A stretch of 64,000 nt of DNA from Mesocentrotus franciscanus (Eukaryota > Echinodermata > Echinoidea > Camarodonta > Strongylocentrotidae): contig CP137671.1 in NCBI GenBank assembly GCA_037976565.1, positions 15,826,556 through 15,890,555 of the forward strand, read 5' to 3'. The translations under genes were made by a program, and so were the position numbers. Positions 56,801-64,000 of the stretch are shown piece by piece. The notes under the pieces are model-generated. The model was not told where the DNA came from and searched no databases. It saw only the letters and a list, made by a program, of their open reading frames with translations. Position 1 is the stretch's first letter. Each line of letters begins with the position of its first letter.

Positions 56801-57735
56801 GATGTATTATGTTTCCGGTTGTCCGTCCGTCCATCCGTCCTATGGACAGATTACTATTAGATTTTATCCATAAGAACCGCCATCTCTACTGCAAGCATAC
56901 CGGTATGTGAACAGCCCATTAGTCTTTAAATATTGCGGTTTAATAACTTAGAGGACTTGTATTACCTCTTATGCACCTTTTTGTTCATCTTGTATATCAG
57001 CAAAAGAAGTAGTGTTTGTGACCCAGCACAGCAATCATCCTTGTGCCGAGTGCCCCCTCTCCTCATTGGTTATATGTAAAAGCCTGCCAAAATGGAAGGG
57101 GGTGCAGAACTGGCCCATGCCCCTCTTTTGAAACCTAAATGGCATACCTATGAGGTTGCAAAAACCTAGAGAGGGAAGGGGGTAATCTGCTCCCCTGCTC
57201 CCCTGCTCCCCTGCTCCCCACCCCCACTATTGCCTTTGCCACTTTATTGAGTGATGGATGTAGGGGGGGGGGGGCAAAACTAGCCCTTGCCCCCTTTTTA
57301 ATCCCAATCAGCATCTTTAACTACTCAAAAACAAAAATCTACAATCTGTACCTGAGATAATTGATTGATTGCTTTCTTGTCATCTCATAAAGGTCTGCAG
57401 TGTCTGTGATGGTAGAGAACGAAGACCAACACCTTGCCCAAAATGACGAGAGGGAAGAAGAAGAGGAAGTCAACGACTGCCGCATTCCATCGGTGACACA
57501 CTGTCACCCTCAGATTGTCGACAGGAGGAGAAGACCTCAAGATCACAACAGTGATCCAATGATGGGATACCTCGAGATGCAGGACTCCGTCCCTCGAGAA
57601 GACGAACTGGACTCGTTTTTTAAGACGATGAGTGCGACAGTGCGGAAACTTCCCCCTGTCCTCCAGTCGCAGTTGCGATTTCAAATAATGGAGATGGTGT
57701 ACAAAGCTGAACTGGGCCACCTTGAGAATGAATGA
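47842..57735 (+). CDS. MADF-BESS domain protein gene, whole locus
   Basis: Five exons join in phase: 47842-47856, 49557-49701, 51112-51265, 53485-53577 and 57393-57735 (750 nt, 249 aa). The N-terminal MADF domain reads LIAEVEKHPSLYDRNEEHFT, then DIWKEIADTVG and RHIRDSFIKRLRK. It is a Myb/SANT-like DNA-binding fold. The C-terminal BESS motif (ELDSFFKTMSATVRKLPP then SQLRFQIMEMVYKAEL) mediates protein contacts. Adf-1/DIP3-type proteins with this layout are nuclear transcription regulators or chromatin proteins. The first exon is the least certain part. Confidence 0.85.
48045..49300. mobile_element. TTAA-type MITE copy interrupted by another element
   Basis: The left part starts TTAAGGGAAGTTCGCCCTGA at about 48051 and continues GGTTTTAATAGAAGCAGG. 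The matching right part (CCAATTTGCTCTCTACAAA, TTTTCTTAGTTACTTATTG) resumes after 49150. The 731-bp element between them is a later insertion. The right terminus is unclear. Confidence 0.65.
48417..49147. mobile_element. 731-bp element with GTTTTCGGCC repeats and TA target site
   Basis: The inverted ends GAGTAGAGGAGGGAGTTTTC and its near complement GAAAACTGCCTCCTCTACTC are flanked by TA on both sides (48415-48416, 49148-49149). The decamer GTTTTCGGCC or its complement occurs repeatedly (about 48431, 48609, 48630, near 48722 and 49123). No reading frame is recognised. Confidence 0.8.
49557..49701 (+). CDS. MADF-BESS exon 2: MADF domain, first half
   Basis: It reads HHSWAADIKLIAEVEKHPSL, then YDRNEEHFTNYDLRKDIWKE and IADTVGIT. 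LI..V..HP.LYD and W..IA are the hallmark MADF positions. The acceptor is TTCAAG at 49551-49556 (an upstream in-frame TAA excludes an earlier one). The donor is G|GTAAAT. Confidence 0.85.
50041..50160. repeat. Three tandem copies of a ~42-bp unit
   Basis: GCTCACAGGGAATATCCATT followed by AATTTGTACCCTCGTAGCC is repeated three times, in the intron between the two MADF exons. Confidence 0.9.
50424..50571. repeat. Hairpin element with GC-rich loop
   Basis: GAGGACTGGCTGTTTCTATA and GTTGAATCCCCTGCCATCAC are mirrored by GTGATATGGCAGGGGATTCAAC (split) and TATAAAAACAGCCAGTCCTC. The two arms, about 60 bp each, surround CACGCGCCGCCC. Confidence 0.85.
51112..51265 (+). CDS. MADF-BESS exon 3: MADF domain, second half
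   Basis: It reads DAAAKQRYRHIRDSFIKRLR, then KAHGKVNGRRPLTTHRFSNN and LKFLLPHVNIS. W/Y..IRD.F.K.L.K is the third-helix region, and F...L.FL.P is the domain end. The acceptor is GATTGCAG and the donor GTAGGT. The basic GRRPLTTHR loop is unusual in length. Confidence 0.85.
52043..53302. mobile_element. Probable 1.26-kb inverted-repeat element in an intron
   Basis: CTTAAAGTGAAGGTTCATTG near 52043 is inverted at TCAATGAACCTTCTCTTTAAG near 53283. The interior holds no recognised gene; it includes (GTAC)n at about 52777. It occupies most of the intron between exons 3 and 4 of the MADF-BESS gene (counting the 47842 exon as exon 1). Confidence 0.5.
53485..53577 (+). CDS. MADF-BESS exon 4: linker
   Basis: It reads KPSSMTDEGDHAHLQMSIKR, then RKSEQDETDDL. 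It is acidic and basic low-complexity linker with KRRK as a possible nuclear localisation signal. The donor TT|GTAAGT stands at the head of an array in which the exon end and donor are repeated many times. Confidence 0.85.
53560..54530 (+). repeat. Tandem array of exon-end plus 5' splice site (14 copies)
   Basis: The unit is about 61-80 bp: GAGCAGGATGAAACTGATGA or the shorter GAGCAGGAATGA, then CTTATTGTAAGTTTGTGCAA and CACTTAGCTTAAAATGATAA. The first copy is the true exon 4 end. Thirteen further TTATTGTAAGT copies follow. Two unit types (with GATGAAACTGATCGG and with GAATG) alternate in blocks. Confidence 0.93.
54700..54812 (-). mobile_element. tRNA-derived SINE
   Basis: The minus strand reads TCTAGCGGATAAAACACCGG (A box), ACTGTGAATCAGAAGGCAC, then GGGTTTGACTCCC (B box), then AACGTCCTTCAGCAAGAC. 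The order and spacing match a tRNA-like head followed by a SINE body. Confidence 0.6.
54900..56640. repeat. Foldback region with inverted CAGAGGTAAAAATGT arrays and a 617-bp duplication
   Basis: At 54955-55020 four copies of AAAAATGTCAGAGGT (plus) face many copies of its complement (ACATTTTTACCTCTG) at 55850-56085 and 56465-56605. The block GATGGACATGAAGATGGGTC at 55494 recurs at 56111 (offset 617) with about 350 bp of near identity. A short frame in each copy (MDMKMGLITEFVEFLCDLYN) ends before an AAATAAACATC signal-like motif, but I do not recognise it. Confidence 0.8.
57393..57735 (+). CDS. MADF-BESS exon 5: acidic linker and BESS motif
   Basis: It reads LSAVSVMVENEDQHLAQNDE, then REEEEEVNDCRIPSVTHC, and ends with DELDSFFKTMSATVRKLPPV then LQSQLRFQIMEMVYKAELGH and LENE stop. 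The D..FF..M...V..LPP..Q...R..I...V..AEL pattern is a BESS motif. The acceptor is CTCATAAAG at 57384-57392. Confidence 0.9.
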
Positions 57736-57739
57736 ACGA

Positions 57740-57746
57740 AATAAAC
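57740..57746 (+). promoter_or_regulatory. Polyadenylation signal of the MADF-BESS gene
   Basis: AAATAAA begins a few bases after the TGA stop, followed by a T-run at about 57757. This implies a very short 3' UTR unless a later signal is used. Confidence 0.5.
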
Positions 57747-58084
57747 TGGCAACTCATTTTTTTTGTAATGCGACCGAACATTGTGGACTGCCTGTTGCAG
57801 ACTCCTGCTTCTCCAATTGTATATATATTTTTGTTATAAAAACAAGTAATTTACCAGAGTTTGGAAGATATCACATGTGAAATACCTGTACATCTGCCAA
57901 AAAACATAAGTGCTTTGGCTAAGATTGGAAGGATAGGATGAAGGTGGGTTTTTTTTTCTTCTTTCTTATTAACTTGCTCACTTTCTTGCTTTTCAGAGAT
58001 TTTATAGATTTTTAAAGTTGTATCACCCCCTCCCTTCTGCCAGAGAATGTTTGATCTACCCCTGTAACCCTGTCTTACATATTA

Positions 58085-58536
58085 GTGTGCTTTCGTTTTG
58101 TGCGACGACGGAGCCTGCGACGGTCAAAAAACTGCGACACTATCGTCGGGCATGCGAAGTGTCCGTCCTGCGGATTACTCTTTTTGTTTTTCACGACTGC
58201 AACGAACTGGCCAATTTGATCACGTGACATGCCTGATCATTTCGATCGCATGTTATTCGAAATGGTGAATCTTCACCGAGTGAGAGAGTGTTTACTTCTG
58301 AGTTATTGTTTGGATATCATTGACGAGGATGATTTTACTCTTCTTTATATCAACGAGCCTACAAATCTTGGTCAAAAATCAAGTTTGCCTGCGAGAAAGT
58401 CATTCGTATATGGGCCCAACAAAACCGTCGTACATTTTCGATGACCGACGAATCTCCAGTTACGCGCATGCGCAGACGGGTTCAATACCTAGCTTTACCG
58501 TCGCAGGCTCCGCCGTCGGCCAAAACGAAAGTACAC
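58085..58536. mobile_element. 452-bp terminal-inverted-repeat element
   Basis: The arms GTGTGCTTTCGTTTTGTGCG and CCAAAACGAAAGTACAC, then GGAGCCTGCGACGGT and ACCGTCGCAGGCTCC, are inverted over about 40 bp. The flanks are TATTA on both sides (58080-58084 and 58537-58541). The open frames inside resemble nothing I recognise. Confidence 0.75.
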
Positions 58537-58576
58537 TATTACCTCTTTGAGGGCTAGAAGGGTCTAGCAGCATTAA

Positions 58577-58924
58577 AGTGTACCAATCACCAAAACATGT
58601 TTTGCTCTTGATGTAAGGGGTTCCATCATCCATGTTGCTATACTGTATTTAAAATATGAGCTTCAAATATTACCTTTAATATAAAGTTATATTTAAATTT
58701 AAATATATTCTCAGTGAACAGTATTTAAAACGTCTTGTTGAGTAGACTATTTAATGCACGCGTACGCACTAGCATTAAATAGAGCACCTGTGCGAGCCCT
58801 ATGCGGGGTTTTCACTTATCCTTCATTTTCTTCTTACTCCTTAACCGTTTACCTATAGAATGCCAGGTAAAGTTTTTTTGTCTCGCCTGCGTAGCAAAAA
58901 GCGAGACATAGGCGCCGCTTTTCC

Positions 58925-58956
<32 letters not shown>

Positions 58957-59722
58957 CGGCGGCGTCAACATCAAAAACTTAACCAAGGTTAAGTTTTGAA
59001 TTTTTAATATAATTTTGAAAGTATAAGTTCTTATTCAATGAAACTTGGACTAAAGGGTTATCAAGTATCCCCAATCATGTGAGGAGAATTTCAGGTCACA
59101 AAGTCAAGGTCAAAGGTCATTTAAGGTCAACAAACTTAGACCATGTTGTGGCATCATCATCAAAAACTTAACCTGAGGTTAAGTTTTTGAATTTTTAATA
59201 TAATTTTGAAAGTATAAGTTATTATTCAATGAAACTTAGACTAAAGGCATATCAAGTATCCCCAATCATGTGAGTTGAATTTCAGTTCACTAAGTCAAGG
59301 TCAAAGGTCATTTCCGGTCATCAAACTTAGACTATGTTGTGGCATCACGTTAAGATCTTGAATTTTTATCGTAATTTTGAAAGTATACATTCCTATTCCA
59401 TGAAACTTGAACATAAGGGTTATCAAGTATCACCAATCATGTGATTAGTCTTTTAGGTGACAAAGTCAAGGTCAAATGTCATTTCAGGTCTGCATATTCT
59501 TAGTCAATATTCACTTCAAAATGCTGATTAGATTCAGAGGATTTCATTTTGGGGGGCCTGCTAATGGGCAAACCTGCCTATCAATAATGTCCCTACCTCA
59601 ATTTTTCATCATATCGAATTGCGTAATGCAGGCGAGACCGCTGAGAGCGTTTCACTTGTTTTAGGTTGATTTGATACATTTTAGCTATACAAAAAATTGC
59701 ATTTTCAGGTGATTGGTACACT
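58577..59722. mobile_element. TTAA element (1.15 kb) hosting a nested GGC-rich element
   Basis: The ends AGTGTACCAATCACC and GGTGATTGGTACACT are exact inverses, flanked by TTAA (58573-58576 and 59723-59726). Most of the interior is the nested 58881-59637 sequence. Confidence 0.85.
58881..59637. repeat. GGC-rich element with internal ~190-bp tandem repeats
   Basis: It starts TCTCGCCTGCGTAGCAAAAA and ends GCAGGCGAGA (inverted). Near the left end is a (GGC)n tract at about 58926-58962. Three tandem copies of a unit of about 190 bp follow (from about 58967, 59156 and 59345), each with AAAGTCAAGGTCAAAGGTCA or a close variant. I have no firm superfamily for it. Confidence 0.75.
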
Positions 59723-60429
59723 TTAAGTTTAATTCTGTTAATCAATGATAGATATATTAATATGATTCTGACATTTTCGAAAAGTATTCATGTATGTAGT
59801 AGCGAGAATAGACAAAAAGTAATAAAATTCTAAATCGATACGTAAATGATCAGAGTGCTGTAATGTCTTGACTTTTGAGTAATCTTATAAGAATCAATAG
59901 CCATCAATGAGTATAGTGCCGTGCCCCCCACTCAGTGTTATACTGTTATTCAGGGTACGCGTATGCATGTTGCCATGTTCCCTCCCTTTGAAAGCACCCC
60001 CCTAAGTCCATAGTGTAAAGTCAATACGGACTTTGTTGCATGAAAAGCACCCCTTTACCAGAGATTTGGGGAACATGAATGCGGTCCCTCCGTTCCCGGA
60101 GTGGGGGGAGTATAGTGGAACTTCCATTGTAAAGAAAAATTATAACAATCTCCTATTATATTAGTAACAAGGGTATTTTGTAGGGCCCCACCTCATGGGT
60201 CTGTATTCTACTCAAATGTAGACCCATCTGATATGAAATATCAACTTTGTAGATATTATGATGGAGAGGTCAAATGGTCATAATTAAGAGTCAGAGTGGA
60301 AGGGATGCAATGCATGTGTTGTGGCAAAAGGTATTCGATAATTGATTGAAAATGAGCATATTAGAGGCGCAGTCACGTTCATCTAGTTTTTATTGGTTTT
60401 TGTGTTTTTAAAATGGAAGGTGCTTGTTA

Positions 60430-60986
60430 AAAGGGAAGTCTACCCTAATATAAAGTTGGTTTTAATAGAAGCAGAAAATGAGAAAAATGGGTAAGTGAAA
60501 GTTTGAGCAAAAACAGATTAAAAATAATAAAGTTATGCATTTTTAAAGGTGCGATCAATCAAACACAAATTGGCAACTCTGTGACGTGCCTTGTGAGCTC
60601 CCCTCCCATTTGCCCTGTACTAAACAACTTTTAAACTGTATAGTTTCCCTTCAGAAAATCCTCAAGTATACATTCATTATATATATAATTGTTGCAAAAA
60701 TGATTTTATACAACCCCTGTACGAAACGAATCTATTTTGTCATCAATAACTAAGAAAATGTAAGTTTATTAAATTTTCTATACAAAGCAAATTGGAGAGG
60801 ACCTTGCAAGATATGTCATAGTGTTGCCAATTTGTGTTTCACTGATAATTAACGACTTCAAAAATTCATAACTTTCTTATTTTCAATATTGGATATTGCT
60901 CAATTAAACTTTCACAAATTTGCTCCTTTCATTTTTCTGCTTTTATTTAAACCAACTTAATTAATATCAGGGTGGACTTCCCCTTT
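60430..60986. mobile_element. TTAA-type MITE copy, intact ends
   Basis: The left end is TTAA|AAGGGAAGTCTACCCT. The right end AGGGTGGACTTCCCCTTT is followed by GACA, a slightly mutated target site. The two halves are imperfect inverted copies (AATTGGCAACTCTGTGACG and CATAGTGTTGCCAATTTGTG). Confidence 0.8.
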
Positions 60987-61019
60987 GACATGTTTGGCCC
61001 AACACTCACAGGAGCCCAG

Positions 61020-61303
61020 CGGGTGTTTCACAAAGACTAAGATCGACTTTAAGTTGGACTTAACTATGGCAGGCCGTTTATGCCACTGTTTGCTCTCACC
61101 GTTTACTGGCATTGGTCTCTCAAGGGACGTACAAATCGTGGTCACAAACTACAGAATTTACCTTTTTTCATTATTGAAGGAAAAAGTATTATCTAAAGAT
61201 CATAATCGAGAGACCAATGGTGAGAGCAACCAGTGGCATGACGAATGGCCTGCCATAGTTAAGTCCAACTTAAAGCCGATCTTATTCTTTTTGAAACGCC
61301 CCC
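61020..61303. mobile_element. Foldback element, GTGTTTCACAAAG family
   Basis: The arms CGGGTGTTTCACAAAGACTA and TTCTTTTTGAAACGCCCCCC flank the same inner text (GGACTTAACTATGGCAGGCC and its inverse) as at 25465. The right end has diverged. Confidence 0.75.
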
Positions 61304-62680
61304 CTGGACACGTGGGCACCCCTAAATCTCTGTCCGGACCCCTAAATTTCAAAATGTTTACAGAGGGCTCATCAGGGCTGACAACAGTGGATGAGAGTTG
61401 AGAGTTAGATGACATGAGGGAGCAGAGCAAGCGAGAGGTAGGGTTTAGTTGGGGAATGCCCCCCCCCCCTCCCATATGGTGTGGAGTTTTATTGTTTTTG
61501 AATGTGAAAGTGTGTGATCTGGTACATGCATGCTTTAGAGGGTATTTGAAAAAATACATGAAAACGTTTGAGTATTGGATATTCTAATTGTGATATGAAA
61601 GTCAGCTATATACTAATGTCCAAGTAGAAAGTTATGCCTGACATAGCAACATAAGGCTACTTGTATTGCCATCTTATCAAAGTTTACTAATTCCTAAAGT
61701 AAAAAGTATACCCAAGGTGGAAAGGGTTCACTTCGGACTTTGTACTAGTGGAGGGATTTTATAAGACTGCATTCGTATCTGGATCACTACCTCCTAGACA
61801 AATGCCCCCCTCAGGCGCGGATCCACGGGGCGAAAGAAAAAAGTATTTAAAAAAAGACGGGCCCCACCCTTGGCAAAAAAAAAAGTTTTAAAAAAAAGTG
61901 CTCACTACTCCCCCACCCCATCGAATTGCCATTAAAAATAATAATTAAAAAAAGTGAGAGCAAGGGGAGAGAAAGCGTATGAGCAAAGAGCTTGAAACGT
62001 CTACCGTCATTTCTCAACTTAGTTTGTAAACAAAAAATATAGAATTCACGCAACATAGGACTCCAAATTTGTCAAGGATCGAGTAGTCCCTTTACGACTT
62101 AAGTGAGAATATTCATTTCTATTATTCTATGATCAACAAGATTATAAAGAGAGGATCAAGAAAACCTGTACGCTAGTATAAGCAATTATGGGAGGTGATT
62201 TGTTTTGGTGTTTTTTCAGCGTTTTTCAACAGGGGTGCCGGAAAAGATTGTAATCATATTAAAAATATATTTTTTTGGAAAGACGTCAACTTAAAAAAAA
62301 AGTATCAGAAACGGCGAAATGCCCAAATAGATATTTTGTATTTTGATATGAGGAAATAACATAACATTTCCCTTCGTCCTCTTGTAGCTATGCCACTGTT
62401 TAAAAACATTCAAACCTATATAGGATTATAGCCCCTTATCCCAGTTGCAGTGTTCGTCAACCGAGAATTGCAACGTTTTCCTTTTCGTTTGGACGTTTTG
62501 GAGACACTGTAAGCCCTCGGTCGCGTGCTTATTATTGGTCAGCCAGTTTCAATTCAAGGAGCGAATTTATCATTTTTTATGTGGCTGCTTATTTCCATCT
62601 CGTTCAAAAATTGTTGATAAGACGAGTTTATTTCCTCCTTGTGAATTCCTCGGAATCAGAAATATTCATAACACTGCAGC

Positions 62681-62695
62681 CATGCCAAAAAGACA
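62681..62695 (+). CDS. Possible first coding exon of a downstream gene
   Basis: ATGCCAAAAAGACAG (MPKRQ) is followed by a consensus donor GTAAGA. An inverted CCAAT-like ATTGGTCAG lies about 145 bp upstream, in sequence that is less AT-rich than its surroundings. No following exon is identified before the window ends, so this is only a candidate. Confidence 0.3.
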
Positions 62696-63514
62696 GGTAA
62701 GATGTAAGAAAAAACGAAAGAAAATACCTTCAAAAGACAACAAGAAATTTAATGTATGGGACTAGACTAGATCTATTGCATTGCATTGGCATTGTCCCAT
62801 TGATAAAAAAGGGGGGCCTAGGGTAGGGAGTAGGGTCTAGATTCTATGACTCCTACAGACAGTACAGTTCACAATGCATTAGACAGAATTAAGCGTCTGG
62901 TATGGGTCATTCTTTAATAAAGCTGACATTTGGCGACATTCCCTAGAGCCAGACGTAGTCTCAGTGGAATTCTGGAACAACCGATGATATAGTCGAGACG
63001 AGACTGAACCTGAAGCTAGTTTTGGTCTAACAATGCATAGCCTATGCCATATGAGGTCTAACCCTAAACAGTATTGACCTCATACTAGTCATACTCATAC
63101 TCATAGCCATACTCGATTTAGCGCTAACTAAATTAAACAAATATTTTTATCAATAGATCAATAATAATGTAAATTAATGAAAAGTCAAGTGTTAACTAAA
63201 ACCAGCAAAACCCGATTCTCTCAAATGACGTCGTCGTCATCAGGAGATCATGTTATATTTAAAAAATATATGGTACAAATCTTGGCATTCTCGTGAAAAT
63301 TGAAATGAGCCACTGCACTGCTCATTCACTTTGGCTCTGTCACAAAATGTCAGTCAATCTGTGTCATATATATATAACAACTGCGCCGCACCTGAGCTGC
63401 GGTTCTGAGCTGTGTGCAGTGCAGTGGCAATGGCCAATGCCAATGGCTTAGCCCGGCCCAGGGGATCAAACTTTTTCCTTGACTGTCCAGATGTGATTTC
63501 CATGAAAGTCAAAA

Positions 63515-63895
63515 AGTCCAAAGCAATGGGCGGTAATTCTCCAGATTCTGCCCAAAGTAAAACAAAAGCCTGGAAAAAGAATAGTTACGCATTAATTCAA
63601 TAATTGTTTACTAATTAAGTAAGGAGTAAGGAGTAAGGCCAAGGGTTAGGACAGTTTTAATTAAAGTTACTTAGGGTAAGGCCCTTACCCTAAGTAACTT
63701 TAATTAAAACTGTAGGGCTAAGACAAGGGTTTGAAAGGGTTAGGCCTTAGCCTTAGGGTTATAATTATAGGGTTAGGCCTTTCCTTCAGGGTGGCCGTGA
63801 AGGTGAGGAATAATGCGTAACTATTTTCTTTCCAGGCTTTTTTCTACTTTGGGCAGAATTCGGAGAATTGCCCAATGACAATGGGCAAATTTAGT
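63515..63895. repeat. Nested inverted repeat with a 31-bp-arm palindrome
   Basis: Outer arms: ATTCTGCCCAAAGTA ... AGCCTGGAAAAAGAATAGTT at 63515-63600 pair with AACTATTTTCTTTCCAGGCT ... CTTTGGGCAGAAT at 63815-63870. At the centre, 63651-63713 is a palindrome: ACAGTTTTAATTAAAGTTAC onwards is mirrored exactly over 31 bp around a single C at 63682. The 63412-63603 frame (plus) overlaps the left arm and is not recognised as a gene. Confidence 0.9.
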
Positions 63896-64000
63896 TTTAA
63901 AGTTAATCAATTACTTCCATACATATAGACCGTCCTAAGTCTGTGATATTTATACGTACATGACTTTTGATTTAATAATACACATAACTTAATTTCAAGA

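Noticed and set aside
61811..61960. Another copy of the GGCGGATC hAT-like family (CAGGCGCGGATCCACGGGG)
   Set aside because: Only one terminus is visible; no matching end or target duplication could be found.
63412..63603. 63-aa frame MCSAVAMANANGLARP...
   Set aside because: It overlaps one arm of an inverted repeat and has no recognisable domain.

Overview
This is a eukaryotic genomic window: AT-rich, with short exons separated by long introns, conserved GT-AG junctions, many microsatellites and dense DNA-transposon debris. The gene families (an LRR/HormR/GAIN adhesion GPCR and a MADF-BESS protein) and the repeat types (short non-autonomous hAT and TTAA elements, CR1/L2-like LINE fragments, tRNA- and 7SL-like SINEs, a Penelope-like hammerhead motif) fit a marine invertebrate deuterostome. 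An echinoderm such as a sea urchin is the best guess. That assignment is inference, since no database search was possible.

Gene 1 lies on the minus strand, from about 45.17 kb down to at least 8.65 kb. It is a multi-exon adhesion G-protein-coupled receptor. Eighteen exons join with consistent phases: signal peptide plus LRR N-cap, four LRR exons, LRR C-cap, two HormR exons, four GAIN exons, two GPS exons, three 7TM exons (TM1, TM2-4, TM5-7) and one cytoplasmic-tail exon. About 930 residues are readable. The final C-terminal exon(s) were not found. A Ser/Thr-rich, mucin-like reading region (23.1-24.9 kb) lies in the intron between the LRR C-cap and HormR exons. It is interrupted by 145-bp repeats that break frame, and the flanking exons are in phase without it. 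The TM2-4 exon and half of the TM5-7 exon sit in a near-identical 3.12-kb tandem duplication (9,744-12,866 and 12,867-15,987).

Gene 2 lies on the plus strand, about 47.7-57.75 kb. It is a MADF-BESS domain protein of about 249 aa in five exons, with a TATA box and a polyadenylation signal. The 3' end of its exon 3, including the 5' splice site, has been amplified into 14 tandem copies. The LRR C-cap exon of gene 1 shows the same kind of event with a unit of about 128 bp.

Region by region: 0-8.6 kb is non-coding, with microsatellites and short transposons. From 8.6 to 45.2 kb is gene 1, whose introns hold hAT elements with intact 8-bp target duplications, foldback elements, LINE fragments, a 1.3-kb segmental repeat (36.5-39.8 kb) with a SINE insertion, and an RT pseudogene (40.6-41.6 kb). 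From 42.6 to 43.3 kb a TTAA element carries a nested, hammerhead-bearing Penelope-like insert. From 45.7 to 46.65 kb is a satellite-like tandem array. From 47.7 to 57.75 kb is gene 2. From 58 to 61.3 kb is a cluster of nested DNA transposons. From 62.4 to 64 kb there is a possible first exon of another gene and a strong palindrome.
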